Source: Maribacter sp. 4G9 (lineage in GTDB: Bacteria; Bacteroidota; Bacteroidia; Flavobacteriales; Flavobacteriaceae). From it: DNA of 64,000 nt. A program made the position numbers and the translations under genes. This document shows positions 53,448 through 62,573 of this stretch, in pieces. The number at the start of each line of letters is the position of its first letter. The first letter of the stretch is position 1. The stretch covers positions 148,506 to 212,505 of the forward strand of contig NZ_MDGL01000007.1 of NCBI RefSeq assembly GCF_002742265.1, given 5' to 3'. The notes under the pieces were generated by a model. The model saw only the letters and a program-made list of their open reading frames with translations, did not search any database and had not been told where the DNA came from.

Positions 53448-56400
53448 TGTCCTTGAAGTACTCTTTTACCTTGTTTTGAAAATTTTGGCGCAAAGGTAAG
53501 GCTTGTCTATTTAAAATTTCTATCTCATTGCGATAATTATCTAGTAATGAGGGTTTCGTAATAATTGGATTTGTAAAGTCCTTTTTGTTGCTATTGCTTT
53601 CCCGTTCTGTTTTTTTGCCTTGTTTTAGAGTGGCGTTTTCTAACTTCAATAATTCATATTCGATGGTGTTAGCCTTACTGAGCGCACGTTGCGTAATTCC
53701 GTTTTCAAGTAAGTCGTTTTGAAAATCTTCCATTTGACGCAGAAGTTTCTCTCCAAGCTTACGATCTCCTTCGTTGATCATATTTTGTAACTGTTGTTCC
53801 AGTTCTTGCTTGATACGCTGCTGCTCTTGATAGATTTCATAGATTTCCTGAAGTTCTTTTTCGCTCATACCTCCACTGTCTTGAGAGATTCCAAAATCTT
53901 GGTTTTGCCCATTGGAACCGTTTTTGCCTTCACCGGACTGACCACTTTGGCCTTGTCCACTTCCTTCGTTACCCTCGTTGCCTTGTTGACCCTGGTTTCC
54001 ATTTTGTCCCTGACTGCCTTGTTTCCCCCCTTGATTTCCATCCTTACCTTGATTTCCCTTTTGATTTCCTTCTTGTCCTGATTGACCCTGACTACCAGAT
54101 TCGCCCATTTTTTCTCCAAGGGACTGCTGTTGTTTAATGATGTCCGAAAGCTGAAAACCATCCTGACTTTGACCGCTCCCCTGGCCCATTTGCATGCTTT
54201 GCTGCATATTTTCAAGTACATGTGCCAAAAAATCTGCAAGACTGTTCGATGCTGTTAGAACGTATTTCTGATAGGATACTCCTTGGTATATTTGTCCTTC
54301 CGCCACACTTTCCAGAGATTTATCTATGTTATAGTACACCTCTGTAATCTGCTCGTTTACGAATTCTGAAAGCTCTGCTTGGCGCAAGGAAAGAGCAAAC
54401 AAACTATCATCAACGTGTTCAAACAGGCTACGTAGTTCGTTCTGGTTTCGAACGGTTTCGGAATAATAGGAAATGTCTTGCCTGTCTTGTTCGCTCAGTT
54501 TATCATAAAGACTTTCTTGTTTGAACGAGAATATAATCAGGTTGTCCAAAATCTGTCGCAGCATTTCTGCATCCTCTGCCATGGAATCACTGCCGGAAGA
54601 CCCACTCATTGAAGATTGCCCAAGCTCTTCACTCATTTCCTTCATTTTTTGTGCAGCTGAATTTTGATTTTGCTTGGTCTTATTGGCACTTTTTTCCATG
54701 CCTTCATTATCTGACTTTTCTTTGGAGTCTTCGTGGTTTTGAATTTCTTCCAACGCGTTAGTTTGGTTTTCTTTGACTCCCGCTTCCTTCGCCTTGTCGA
54801 TACTGAGATTCATTGGTTTTTTTAAATCCGCATTGTCTTTTTTCAATTCATCCAAATCTTTGGCGATTTTGTCAAATTCCTTGTTCAATTTTTTCTGTTC
54901 CTGTTCGGAGGATTCCTTGTCAATTTCTTCTTCGGCAAGGGCTTGCTGTTTTTCTGATAACTTTTCCAGATCGCTTGCCAATTGTGCGGCCTTTTCGGTA
55001 ACGTAATATCGTTTTGTCAACTCTAACAACTGTTCAAGGCTACGCTCCGAGTTTTGCTGTTTTTTACCAAGCTCCTCCAAACGTTGCGTCAATTCCTCTT
55101 TGTTGATTTTATCGGCAATTTTATTGAGCTCTTCCAAAAGCTTTTGATTTTTTCTGGCCTCTATTTCTTGGCGCTCCAAACGCTCCTGTAGTAATTGGTT
55201 TAACTTGTCGTCCCGCTCCCCTTTTTCCAGATTTTCCTTTAGTTCCCTGCTGAATTTTTCCATCAATTGCTCCTGTCGTTCCTGCTTTTCCAAAAAATCC
55301 GATACCTGGCGTTGGTCATTAAAATCCAATCGGTTTTTTTCTTTTTGTAAAGCGTTGATTTCCTTAAGGTTATCACGTTGCTCGACCGCCTTTTCCAAGG
55401 ATTTATCCAAGTTGTTTATCAGCGACTGTTGAGACTCCAACTCTTTGTTTTTCAGTTGGTTATTATCTAAAATTTCCTGAGAGAACAGCGTGCTTTTAAC
55501 TGATTTTCCTCCATGGATGGCATCATTATCCGTAACTTTAAAATAAAACGCATACTTCTTACCTTCCTCCAAATTCAGACCAGAGGGAAACGTATAGTAG
55601 AAAGGATGAAAATTGGATTGTGGTCCGCTCAGCTCAAGAAATTTCTCGTCTTGCTCCCTTCCTTGTTCATAATAGACCAGTTCAATTTTTTTAAGCCCAT
55701 AATCATCCGTGGCCTCCCCAGAGTAATAGGAAACATTCGGTTCAAGGGAGTCCAAAACCTGCTCCACTTTAACTGTTGGATACGCATCCTTAATTACCTG
55801 AAACGAATAGTGTAAAGTCTCGTATTCACGTATATTGGTATTTGAGGTGGCCAATTGATAGTCCCAATTCGCATAGATTTTCTTGGAAAGGCTGAAATCG
55901 TCCCCGTCATTATGAAATAACATTGAGGTATCCTTTGCAACGAGTTTAATCTCATCGGTGTCTTGGCCTTTAATCTCCCAGGTTATTTTGGTTCCTTCGG
56001 GTATTACGGCATTTCCGGTACTTTTTATGACCTCAGGAAGTTTATTGATATACGCAGGATACTCTAACCGCATGTTAAAATCCGAAATGGCGGGCGCCTT
56101 CAAGACTACCAGCTCATACTCCCTGGACTGTTGCCCGCTTCCTTTGAACATGAAGCGCCCCGATGTGATGGGAGGCGACATGGTATACCGGAACACCCCA
56201 TTTTCTTCCTGTAACAAGATTTCCTTGCCTTGAAAAACAACGTACACATTATCCGGTTTTAGCGAGCCTTCCGTTGCCACTTGGAAGGTGAAGGGCTTAC
56301 TTTCTATGACTTGTAATTGCGTATTCAACAATTCGAACCTAAAAGGCGCGGGAGGGTCATAGGCAAGATTGTAATTGACTACACGGGAATAACTTCCAAA

Positions 56401-56925
56401 AAAGGAATTCCAATTGCCTGACAACCACAACAACCCTAAAATTACCAAAGGCAATAGCGTAAACTTCAAATATTTTAGAGGTTCCTTAGTGTTGATGGCC
56501 CTTTTGAAAGGCACGGTATTCAATTGTTCTGATCGTTGTTCTATACTGGCCAACAACAATTCTGATTTTTCCGGTTGGTCCGCTAGGTCCAAGAGATTGA
56601 ATAATTTATCGCCCACCTCCGGAAAGTGTTTTCCAATCATGAGTGAAGCGTCTTTTGTTGTAATCCCCCTTTTTAACTTAAAAAGATAAAACAAGGGAAT
56701 ACCAATGTATTTGTAGAGCAAAAACCCTTCGATACCCAAAAAAGCAAGAAAAAGCACAAGTCTTCCGGTAGAACTTAACCAAAGCGCAAATTCAACACCC
56801 ACTACCGCCAAAAAAAAGAAGAGACCCAAAGCAACAAAAAGGATAACCCCTTTGATTAATTTCTGGGTATAATGGCCTCGAATAAAATCGTTTAATTTTT
56901 CTAATATGATGTCGTAATTCTGCAA
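53440..56925 (-). CDS. DUF4175 family large membrane protein
   Basis: 1161 residues. Two to three N-terminal membrane helices (about 22-50, 56-76, 150-168) precede a beta-rich extracellular part (to about 480), a long coiled coil rich in E, K, Q and L (about 490-760) and a Gly/Gln/Ser/Asn low-complexity stretch (about 915-1015, GQSGQEGNQKGNQGKDGNQGG-type), then a helical end. DUF4175 proteins are a Bacteroidetes family of unknown function; here the gene opens an operon with ybeY and mnmG. The low-complexity part may form a flexible spacer. Confidence 0.85.
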   Translation of the reverse strand: MQNYDIILEKLNDFIRGHYTQKLIKGVILFVALGLFFFLAVVGVEFALWLSSTGRLVLFLAFLGIEGFLLYKYIGIPLFYLFKLKRGITTKDASLMIGKHFPEVGDKLFNLLDLADQPEKSELLLASIEQRSEQLNTVPFKRAINTKEPLKYLKFTLLPLVILGLLWLSGNWNSFFGSYSRVVNYNLAYDPPAPFRFELLNTQLQVIESKPFTFQVATEGSLKPDNVYVVFQGKEILLQEENGVFRYTMSPPITSGRFMFKGSGQQSREYELVVLKAPAISDFNMRLEYPAYINKLPEVIKSTGNAVIPEGTKITWEIKGQDTDEIKLVAKDTSMLFHNDGDDFSLSKKIYANWDYQLATSNTNIREYETLHYSFQVIKDAYPTVKVEQVLDSLEPNVSYYSGEATDDYGLKKIELVYYEQGREQDEKFLELSGPQSNFHPFYYTFPSGLNLEEGKKYAFYFKVTDNDAIHGGKSVKSTLFSQEILDNNQLKNKELESQQSLINNLDKSLEKAVEQRDNLKEINALQKEKNRLDFNDQRQVSDFLEKQERQEQLMEKFSRELKENLEKGERDDKLNQLLQERLERQEIEARKNQKLLEELNKIADKINKEELTQRLEELGKKQQNSERSLEQLLELTKRYYVTEKAAQLASDLEKLSEKQQALAEEEIDKESSEQEQKKLNKEFDKIAKDLDELKKDNADLKKPMNLSIDKAKEAGVKENQTNALEEIQNHEDSKEKSDNEGMEKSANKTKQNQNSAAQKMKEMSEELGQSSMSGSSGSDSMAEDAEMLRQILDNLIIFSFKQESLYDKLSEQDRQDISYYSETVRNQNELRSLFEHVDDSLFALSLRQAELSEFVNEQITEVYYNIDKSLESVAEGQIYQGVSYQKYVLTASNSLADFLAHVLENMQQSMQMGQGSGQSQDGFQLSDIIKQQQSLGEKMGESGSQGQSGQEGNQKGNQGKDGNQGGKQGSQGQNGNQGQQGNEGNEGSGQGQSGQSGEGKNGSNGQNQDFGISQDSGGMSEKELQEIYEIYQEQQRIKQELEQQLQNMINEGDRKLGEKLLRQMEDFQNDLLENGITQRALSKANTIEYELLKLENATLKQGKKTERESNSNKKDFTNPIITKPSLLDNYRNEIEILNRQALPLRQNFQNKVKEYFKDND

Positions 56926-57107
56926 TTTCTATGGATTTTTATACCAAGATATACCCTTTTGGTTTTTAAGGATAGAAAAAATTTGTTAAAAGGCACCTAA
57001 TCCGTTACTTAACGATTATAAATGGAAAACGGGAAGCCTATATAAAAATTATTTCCACCACAAAATGAGCCCTTTCCCTTAAGGATCCCTTTTTATACCT
57101 TTGCTAA

Positions 57108-58631
57108 ATGAAAAAGAAAGTAAGAGTACGTTTTGCCCCTAGTCCCACGGGACCCTTGCATATTGGTGGTGTTAGGACCGCCTTATTCAATTACCTTTTT
57201 GCCAAAAAACACAAGGGCGATTTTATCCTTAGAATCGAGGATACAGATCAAAATCGGTTTGTGGAAGGCGCGGAGCAATATATCATTGATTCCCTAAATT
57301 GGTGCTGCATTCCCTTTGACGAGGGCCCAAGTTCACCCACCACCAAAGGCAACATACTGGGAAAATATGGGCCGTATAGACAGAGCGAGCGGAAGCATCT
57401 TTATAAAAAGTTTGCCGAGGATTTGATTGAAAGGGGAAAGGCGTATTATGCTTTTGATACTGCCGAAAAACTCGATTTTCACCGTAAGGACCACGAAGCC
57501 AAGGGCAAAACCTTTATTTATAATTGGCATAACCGACCCAAATTGGACAATTCATTGTCCCTTATGCCGGAAGAAGTGCAAAAAAGAATAGCCACAGGAG
57601 AGGATTATGTGATTCGGTTTTTAACACCTCCGGATGAAAAACTTCAACTTAAGGACATTATCCGAGGAGATATTGAAATAGACACCAATATATTGGACGA
57701 TAAGGTGCTCTTTAAGAGTGATGGCATGCCTACCTATCATTTGGCCAATATTGTGGATGACCACTTGATGGAGATTTCCCATGTTATTCGAGGCGAGGAG
57801 TGGTTACCTTCATTGGCCTTGCACCAGCAATTGTATGACGCTTTTGGATGGGAAGCCCCTCAATTTGCCCACCTGCCTTTGATTATGAAACCGGTTGGAA
57901 AAGGCAAGTTGAGTAAACGCGATGGAGAAAAGGGAGGATTTCCGGTATTTCCATTGTCGTGGAACGAGTCTGTGGGATACCGTGAAGCAGGATATTTTCC
58001 TGAAGCTGTAGTCAACTTTTTGGCCTTGTTGGGCTGGAATCCAGGCACGGAACAGGAGTTGTTTACATTGGAAGAACTAGTAGATTCATTCTCCTTGGAG
58101 CGGGTGAACAAATCAGGAGCACGGTTCGACCCGGATAAAACCAAGTGGTATAATCAGCAGTATATGCATCAAAAAGACGACGCCGTGTTGGCCGAATCAT
58201 TTGCTGACTTACTATCCGAAAAAAACATTGAGGCGCCCTCCAAGGCATATGTGGAAAAAGTGGTTTCCCTCATAAAGGACCGCGCCACATTTGTTTCCGA
58301 TTTTTGGGAGTTGAGCAATTATTTTTTTGTAGCACCTACGGAGTATGACGAAAAGGCGGTGAAAAAACAATGGAAAGATGATACCGGCCAAATTATGAAA
58401 GAGTTGTTGGAAGAGTTGGATACTATTAAGGATTTCTCCTCCGAAAACGTTGAAACGGTAGTAAAAGCCTGGATTACTGAAAACGAACTGTCCTTTGGGA
58501 AGGTCATGCCGCCCTTGCGTCTTGTTTTGGTGGGCGACATGAAAGGCCCGCATATTTTTGACATTATGGCCTTGATCGGCAAGGAAGAAAGTTTGGACCG
58601 GATAAACAAAGCGATTTCTGCCCTGGCCTAG
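57108..58631 (+). CDS. gltX: Glutamyl-tRNA synthetase
   Basis: 507 residues. The class I HIGH motif is in FAPSPTGPLHIGGVRTALFN (residues 8-27) and the KMSKS-like motif is KLSKRDG at about 265-271. The full anticodon-binding C-terminal region is present. It charges tRNA-Glu. The gene is divergent from DUF4175 with a 182-bp gap, and a hairpin at its stop codon serves as terminator. Confidence 0.97.
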   Translation: MKKKVRVRFAPSPTGPLHIGGVRTALFNYLFAKKHKGDFILRIEDTDQNRFVEGAEQYIIDSLNWCCIPFDEGPSSPTTKGNILGKYGPYRQSERKHLYKKFAEDLIERGKAYYAFDTAEKLDFHRKDHEAKGKTFIYNWHNRPKLDNSLSLMPEEVQKRIATGEDYVIRFLTPPDEKLQLKDIIRGDIEIDTNILDDKVLFKSDGMPTYHLANIVDDHLMEISHVIRGEEWLPSLALHQQLYDAFGWEAPQFAHLPLIMKPVGKGKLSKRDGEKGGFPVFPLSWNESVGYREAGYFPEAVVNFLALLGWNPGTEQELFTLEELVDSFSLERVNKSGARFDPDKTKWYNQQYMHQKDDAVLAESFADLLSEKNIEAPSKAYVEKVVSLIKDRATFVSDFWELSNYFFVAPTEYDEKAVKKQWKDDTGQIMKELLEELDTIKDFSSENVETVVKAWITENELSFGKVMPPLRLVLVGDMKGPHIFDIMALIGKEESLDRINKAISALA

Positions 58632-58650
58632 CCTATTGATAGGCTATTTT
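58630..58650. terminator. Convergent terminator between gltX and the phosphodiesterase gene
   Basis: AGCCTA-TTGA-TAGGCT stem-loop overlapping the gltX stop, followed by ATTTTAG. Stem of 6 bp with weak T-tail, so moderate confidence; it also overlaps the last codons of the convergent gene. Confidence 0.5.
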
Positions 58651-59921
58651 AGAACCTCTTGAACGGCCTTTAGGTTTCCGTCTATATCTGAAGGAACGTC
58701 TAAACCAAGGATTTTACATACCAAAGGGTATATGTGAATGTTCTTAAAAGAAGCAACTTCCAATCTGCTTTTAAAACCGGGCCCGTTGGCGTAGAAGATT
58801 CCGTGCATTTCTTTATGTTTTGGGTCATAGCCATGCACCCCGAAAGGCCTCTTGGATTTTGAAATGGTGGTTTCGATTTTCTCTTGTGGGGCAAAATAAT
58901 AGCCAAAATCCGGGATTATCTGTATTTGTCCCCAGTCCGGATTCTTTGGGGAGTACTCAAAACCTGGTGTTTCCGATGTTTTGTAGACCTTAAAATGGTT
59001 TTCCTTTTGCCTAAGTAAAGTGAGCACTTGCTCTAAATCCTGATTGTTTTTTAAATGAACATTTAGGAGGGCACCATTATCAACAAGTTGGTAGTGTGAA
59101 TCGTTTTTTAATGGATCCTTGGCTATATAGTGCTCCTTGGGAACCTCCGCCATTCCATGGTCGGAAACAATGATAATGTTAACGGGAAGGCCTGTAGCTT
59201 TTACCCCTTGAAATAGGAATTCTAGGTTTTTGTCCAACTTCGTTAGGGTGTTTTTCAGATCGGCATCGGCATTTGGCCCAAAACGATGTCCGGTATCGTC
59301 CATATCCGAGAAATACATGGTAATTAAATGTGGTCTTTTCTTTGCCGGTAAAGCAAGCCATTGGAGTACGGCGGATACCCTCTCCTCGTTTTTTATGGCC
59401 TCATCATACTTTTTATAATAAGTAGGCCAAGAACCAAGGACATTGGCTTCTGAGCCTACAAAAAAGTAGCTTGCCGTAACCATTCCAGACCTGCCCGCCT
59501 GTATCCATAAGGGTGTGCCCCCATAAAATGTACCATCTTCCACAAGTTCCCGCCTGTTGATACGGTAGATTTCGTCTTTCTTATGGCTATAAAAGCTATT
59601 GCCGATAATCCCATGCTTATCAGGACACATACCAGTGGCTATGGTGTAGTGATTTGGAAAAGTTTTGGAAGTAAAAGATGGAATTAAGGACTCCGCTTGT
59701 ACCCCGTCTTGGATAAATTTGGACAAAAAGGGAGGTTTAAAACGCGCTACGTAATCCCACCGAAAACCATCTAGGGAAACCAGCACAACATAGGGTTTTT
59801 CCAAGGAGGTTTTGGAATTTTTAGTTGGTGCCGATATAGTTTTGGAACTGCTTTTGCACGCGGACAATAGCACAAAACCAACGCAAAAGAATAGGCCTAA
59901 AATTTTATTTCCATGGGACAT
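58644..59921 (-). CDS. Type I phosphodiesterase/nucleotide pyrophosphatase-like alkaline phosphatase superfamily lipoprotein
   Basis: 425 residues. Lipobox LLSAC at about 18-22. Metal-binding and catalytic residues are visible in VSLDGFRWDY, SFTSKTFPNHYTIATG (catalytic Thr), YFSDMDDTGHRFGP and VSDHGMAEV. The family (NPP) hydrolyses nucleotide or phospholipid phosphodiesters outside the cytoplasm. No partner gene is evident; it is 86 bp upstream-adjacent to the TSUP transporter gene on the same strand. Confidence 0.9.
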   Translation of the reverse strand: MSHGNKILGLFFCVGFVLLSACKSSSKTISAPTKNSKTSLEKPYVVLVSLDGFRWDYVARFKPPFLSKFIQDGVQAESLIPSFTSKTFPNHYTIATGMCPDKHGIIGNSFYSHKKDEIYRINRRELVEDGTFYGGTPLWIQAGRSGMVTASYFFVGSEANVLGSWPTYYKKYDEAIKNEERVSAVLQWLALPAKKRPHLITMYFSDMDDTGHRFGPNADADLKNTLTKLDKNLEFLFQGVKATGLPVNIIIVSDHGMAEVPKEHYIAKDPLKNDSHYQLVDNGALLNVHLKNNQDLEQVLTLLRQKENHFKVYKTSETPGFEYSPKNPDWGQIQIIPDFGYYFAPQEKIETTISKSKRPFGVHGYDPKHKEMHGIFYANGPGFKSRLEVASFKNIHIYPLVCKILGLDVPSDIDGNLKAVQEVLK

Positions 59922-60007
59922 AAGCTTAACAATAAAAACATATGCCGTCTAAAATAGGCCATCTACAAAACGCAACAAAACAGAAAGCCTGTTTTTGAAA
60001 AGAAACA

Positions 60008-60745
60008 CTACCATGTTTTTAGTACCACGTTTGCCAAAGTTACAATTCCGATAAGCAAAATAAGGAGTAAAGAGATATTTTTGAATTTGTCCTGTTCTAT
60101 AAAATGGAGAATGCGTTTTCCCAAATACGTGCCCGAGACCCCAATGACCAACAAGAAAGGCAGGTATATGAGATGTTCCTTATGAATGTACCCATTGTTG
60201 AAGTAGACAAAGGTTCTAGTAAAATCAATAAAGAAGTCGATAAATGCAGAGGTGGCGATAAAAACACTTTTTTCCAAGTTGAAAGCGGCCATGGTAAGCC
60301 CCCTGATGGCCCCCCCGGTTCCCAAAAGTCCGGCCGAAAATCCGGATAGAACACCCCCGGAAATGGCATTTTTCCTATTCGGATTGATTACCAAATCCTT
60401 TTTGATCAGAAACAAAAGGCTCAAACCAACCAAGAACAGGGCAAGCACAATTTCCAAGATGAAACTATCCACGATTTTTGTCAAATAGCCTCCAACAATT
60501 ACAAATATGACCGATGGAACACCAATGTTCATTAACAATTTTTTGTCCAGGCCTTTTTTGAACAATACAATTTTACTTACGTTGCTGAACAAATGGAATA
60601 GGGCGGTAAGCCCCAAAACAAAATGAAAATCAAAGAAAAAATTCCCAATAGGCACAAAAAAGACGGAAGACCCAAAGCCACCAACAGTACCTACTATTTC
60701 CGCAACTAAAGCTAGTAGTAAGAAAAGATAGTTGAGCTTGTTCAT
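60008..60745 (-). CDS. TSUP/TauE-SafE family membrane permease
   Basis: 245 residues with about eight hydrophobic segments. The two internal repeats begin with VAEIVGTVGGFGSSVFFVP and GVLSGFSAGLLGTGGAIRG, which are the TSUP (sulfite exporter TauE/SafE) signatures. It moves small sulfur compounds or organic anions; substrate unknown. Confidence 0.86.
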   Translation of the reverse strand: MNKLNYLFLLLALVAEIVGTVGGFGSSVFFVPIGNFFFDFHFVLGLTALFHLFSNVSKIVLFKKGLDKKLLMNIGVPSVIFVIVGGYLTKIVDSFILEIVLALFLVGLSLLFLIKKDLVINPNRKNAISGGVLSGFSAGLLGTGGAIRGLTMAAFNLEKSVFIATSAFIDFFIDFTRTFVYFNNGYIHKEHLIYLPFLLVIGVSGTYLGKRILHFIEQDKFKNISLLLILLIGIVTLANVVLKTW

Positions 60746-60784
60746 GGTGATGGATCTCGGAGGTTCCTAAAGCTACCAATTTAC

Positions 60785-61420
60785 TCAAATATAGTTATGG
60801 GAACCGTCGCAAGAAGGCATTTTCTTGGAGTGGCCACAGACACAATCGTGTATGCCTTTCCCTGCCATGATGCGAGACCTGTGTTTTTCTATTCCTGAAA
60901 CCCTTGTGGCCGACTGTTTTGCCCCGGAAATGAAAAGCAGATATCCCTTCTGCCTTCCGGGCGTTAGATTCTTAAAAGCGGATTCAAAGGCAACATCTTT
61001 TTCGAAAGTCCGCTCCAATTCCTTTGGAAACTCCATTTCATCGGGTTGACGGTATTCAACTTTCAAACCCGATTTTTCAATTTCAATGGCCTCTAACACA
61101 TAAGTCTTAAGAATCGGTTTTAACCGTGTGATATCGCCCACATGGGTAAATGGGACGATTCTTGCAGATTGGGTGTTCTCCCCTTGTTGTTTTAGAATAC
61201 CTTCGGCGTCCTTTAAAAGTACGCCCTTGAAAAAGCCAAGACAGCAAAAGTCCTTAAAGCAGCCAATAATTAGTATGTTTTTACCTTTGAAAGTATAGCA
61301 AGGTTGTCGCCATTTTAGGGTTTCTTCCAACCCACAATCGAGCAGAATTTCCCTTAAAAGCTCAATTTCTGCCGTCCAATTTCTTTGTTTTGAAATATAA
61401 TCATCAACGCGGATATCCAT
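60785..61420 (-). CDS. YdeI/DUF1801-like protein with a C-terminal CDGSH iron-sulfur motif
   Basis: 211 residues. Residues 1-175 form a DUF1801/YdeI-like domain (WRQPCYTFKGKNILIIGCFKDFCCLGFFKG; later TPGRQKGYLLFISGAKQSATRVSGIEKH). The last 19 residues contain C-V-C-G-H-S-K-K-M-P-S-C-D-G-S-H, exactly the CDGSH pattern C-x-C-x2-[ST]-x3-P-x-C-D-G-[ST]-H that binds a 2Fe-2S cluster through three Cys and one His. A fusion of a YdeI-like domain with a minimal CDGSH tail suggests redox or cluster-transfer control. Gene is alone, with the repeat-rich 548-bp region upstream. Confidence 0.82.
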   Translation of the reverse strand: MDIRVDDYISKQRNWTAEIELLREILLDCGLEETLKWRQPCYTFKGKNILIIGCFKDFCCLGFFKGVLLKDAEGILKQQGENTQSARIVPFTHVGDITRLKPILKTYVLEAIEIEKSGLKVEYRQPDEMEFPKELERTFEKDVAFESAFKNLTPGRQKGYLLFISGAKQSATRVSGIEKHRSRIMAGKGIHDCVCGHSKKMPSCDGSHNYI

Positions 61421-61809
61421 ATGTTAAGCAGAATAGAATGTAAGACGCAAGATAAAGAAAGAGAGGGAATACAGTTTTGGCTCAAATACTTCTTCACCCC
61501 TGTCATTTATATCTGAATGAATATGGGTAAAGCTACACAAAACAAAGTCACTTTGTTAATAGGACCAATGTCCAAAATAAATAAAACTCCGCTGTGGCGG
61601 AACACCCCTCTCCACTCAGGGAGGGGAGCCATTTTTACGTAACAGAGGTAATTACGCTCAATTTTAGAAAGGACAAATTGAAAATGTAAAGTTGAATGTA
61701 AGGTTTGCTTTCCAGAAGAATACATCGAGAAAGCTCGGAAAGGTACCTGTTCCGTGAAGCGGAACGGCCGAGTTTCGAGATGGGTTTTACGAAGTAAAAA
61801 TTCCTACTG

Positions 61810-61823
61810 GAAAGTGCACTTTC
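61810..61823. repeat. 14-bp perfect palindrome
   Basis: GAAAGTGCACTTTC, immediately upstream of the larger hairpin at 61829. Possibly part of the mobile element end. Confidence 0.5.
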
Positions 61824-61828
61824 TTTTG

Positions 61829-61862
61829 CTTCGTTTTCTTTATGCAAGAAAAGAAAATGAAG
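61829..61862. repeat. 12-bp imperfect inverted repeat
   Basis: CTTCGTTTTCTT-TATGCAAGAA-AAGAAAATGAAG: eleven of twelve pairs match. Similar TTTGCTTCGTTTTCTTTxxxxxAAGAAAAxGAAG sequences are common in Flavobacteriia intergenic DNA. Confidence 0.5.
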
Positions 61863-61888
61863 GGAAGAGCTGCTGCCCGAACTCCCGC

Positions 61889-61913
61889 TCCGCAGTAGTT
61901 TTACTGCTGCGGA
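61889..61913 (+). repeat. REP hairpin, upstream copy
   Basis: TCCGCAGTAGT-TTT-ACTGCTGCGGA, an 11-bp stem with one T:G position. Preceded by CTCCCGC. Its sequence nearly repeats, in reverse orientation, the hairpin at 62551-62573, so the transposase gene lies between two inverted REPs. Confidence 0.75.
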
Positions 61914-61968
61914 ACGACACACTTAAAGAAAAGGGCAACAACTTAAATTTGTTTGCTTAAATTGGCTC

Positions 61969-62541
61969 ATGCTACAGGTGGTAAAACATACCATCAAGAC
62001 CAATGGTTCTTATTATATGACCCTGACCGTGGTAGATTGGGCAGATGTATTCACGCGAAAGAACCACAAACAGGCGATTATAGAATCGTTGCGTTATTGT
62101 ATGGCACACAAAGGACTTAATTTATATGCGTATTGTATAATGACCAATCATCTGCATTTGATTGCCAACTGTAATGAACCCTATCAACTAAGTGGTACAA
62201 TCCGTGATTTCAAGAGACATTCCGCAAGAACCATTTTGAACCAAATTATAAACGAACCCGAATCAAGAAGGGAGAACTTTGTCCAATTGTTCAAGAATGC
62301 AGCTAAGAACAATTTAAAAAGTAAAGTTTTCAAATTTTGGAAAACCGGTAATCATGCTATTGAACTGTATTCTGAAAAATTTCTCTGGGACAAGATAAAT
62401 TACATACATAACAATCCGGTGGTGGAAAAATTTGTTGCAAAGCCCGAATATTGGTTGTATTCGTCCGCATCGAATTATGTCGAAGCAAACTCGGTATTAC
62501 CAGAGGTTACAGTGTTGCCACAAATAATGAGGACTATTTGA
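61969..62541 (+). CDS. REP-associated tyrosine transposase (RAYT, Y1/HUH family)
   Basis: 190 residues. The HUH-family metal motif appears as MTNHLHLIA at about 55-63, and the C-terminal KINYIHNNPVVEKFVAKPEYWLYSSASNY segment, with conserved IHxNPV and W.YSSA, is diagnostic of RAYTs. A catalytic Tyr is likely in the mid-helical part (not pinned). It processes REP palindromes as single-stranded substrates. Flanked by inverted REPs (61889-61913 and 62551-62573), so it appears a complete REPtron-like unit. Confidence 0.92.
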   Translation: MLQVVKHTIKTNGSYYMTLTVVDWADVFTRKNHKQAIIESLRYCMAHKGLNLYAYCIMTNHLHLIANCNEPYQLSGTIRDFKRHSARTILNQIINEPESRRENFVQLFKNAAKNNLKSKVFKFWKTGNHAIELYSEKFLWDKINYIHNNPVVEKFVAKPEYWLYSSASNYVEANSVLPEVTVLPQIMRTI

Positions 62542-62550
62542 GATTAGTGA

Positions 62551-62573
62551 CCGCAGTAGTACAACTACTGCGG
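62551..62573 (-). repeat. REP hairpin, downstream copy (inverted)
   Basis: CCGCAGTAGT-ACA-ACTACTGCGG, a perfect 10-bp stem, followed by AGCAGGAACAG. Its reverse complement (TTCCTGCTCCGCAGTAGTT) closely matches the upstream copy with its flank (CTCCCGCTCCGCAGTAGTT), giving the inverted pair typical of BIMEs. Confidence 0.78.

Larger units (their letters stand above)
61421..61968. other. Repeat-rich intergenic region upstream of the RAYT gene
   Basis: 548 bp with no real gene but many small inverted repeats: TCCGC/GCGGA and CCCCTC/GAGGGG around 61585-61625, GTTCCG-TGAAG-CGGAAC near 61749-61765, GAAAGTGCACTTTC at 61810-61823, a 12-bp imperfect stem at 61829-61862 and the REP at 61889-61913. This crowding of hairpins beside a tyrosine transposase fits a REP/RAYT island. 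Confidence 0.6.

Noticed and set aside
53880..54180. Tandem-repeat DNA suggesting a minisatellite.
   Set aside because: It encodes the Gly/Gln/Ser tract of DUF4175; the repeat units are irregular at DNA level.
62451..62573. Use of the region inside the RAYT gene as the start of the Rhs protein.
   Set aside because: This part is the RAYT gene and the REP hairpin in another frame and shows no Rhs resemblance.
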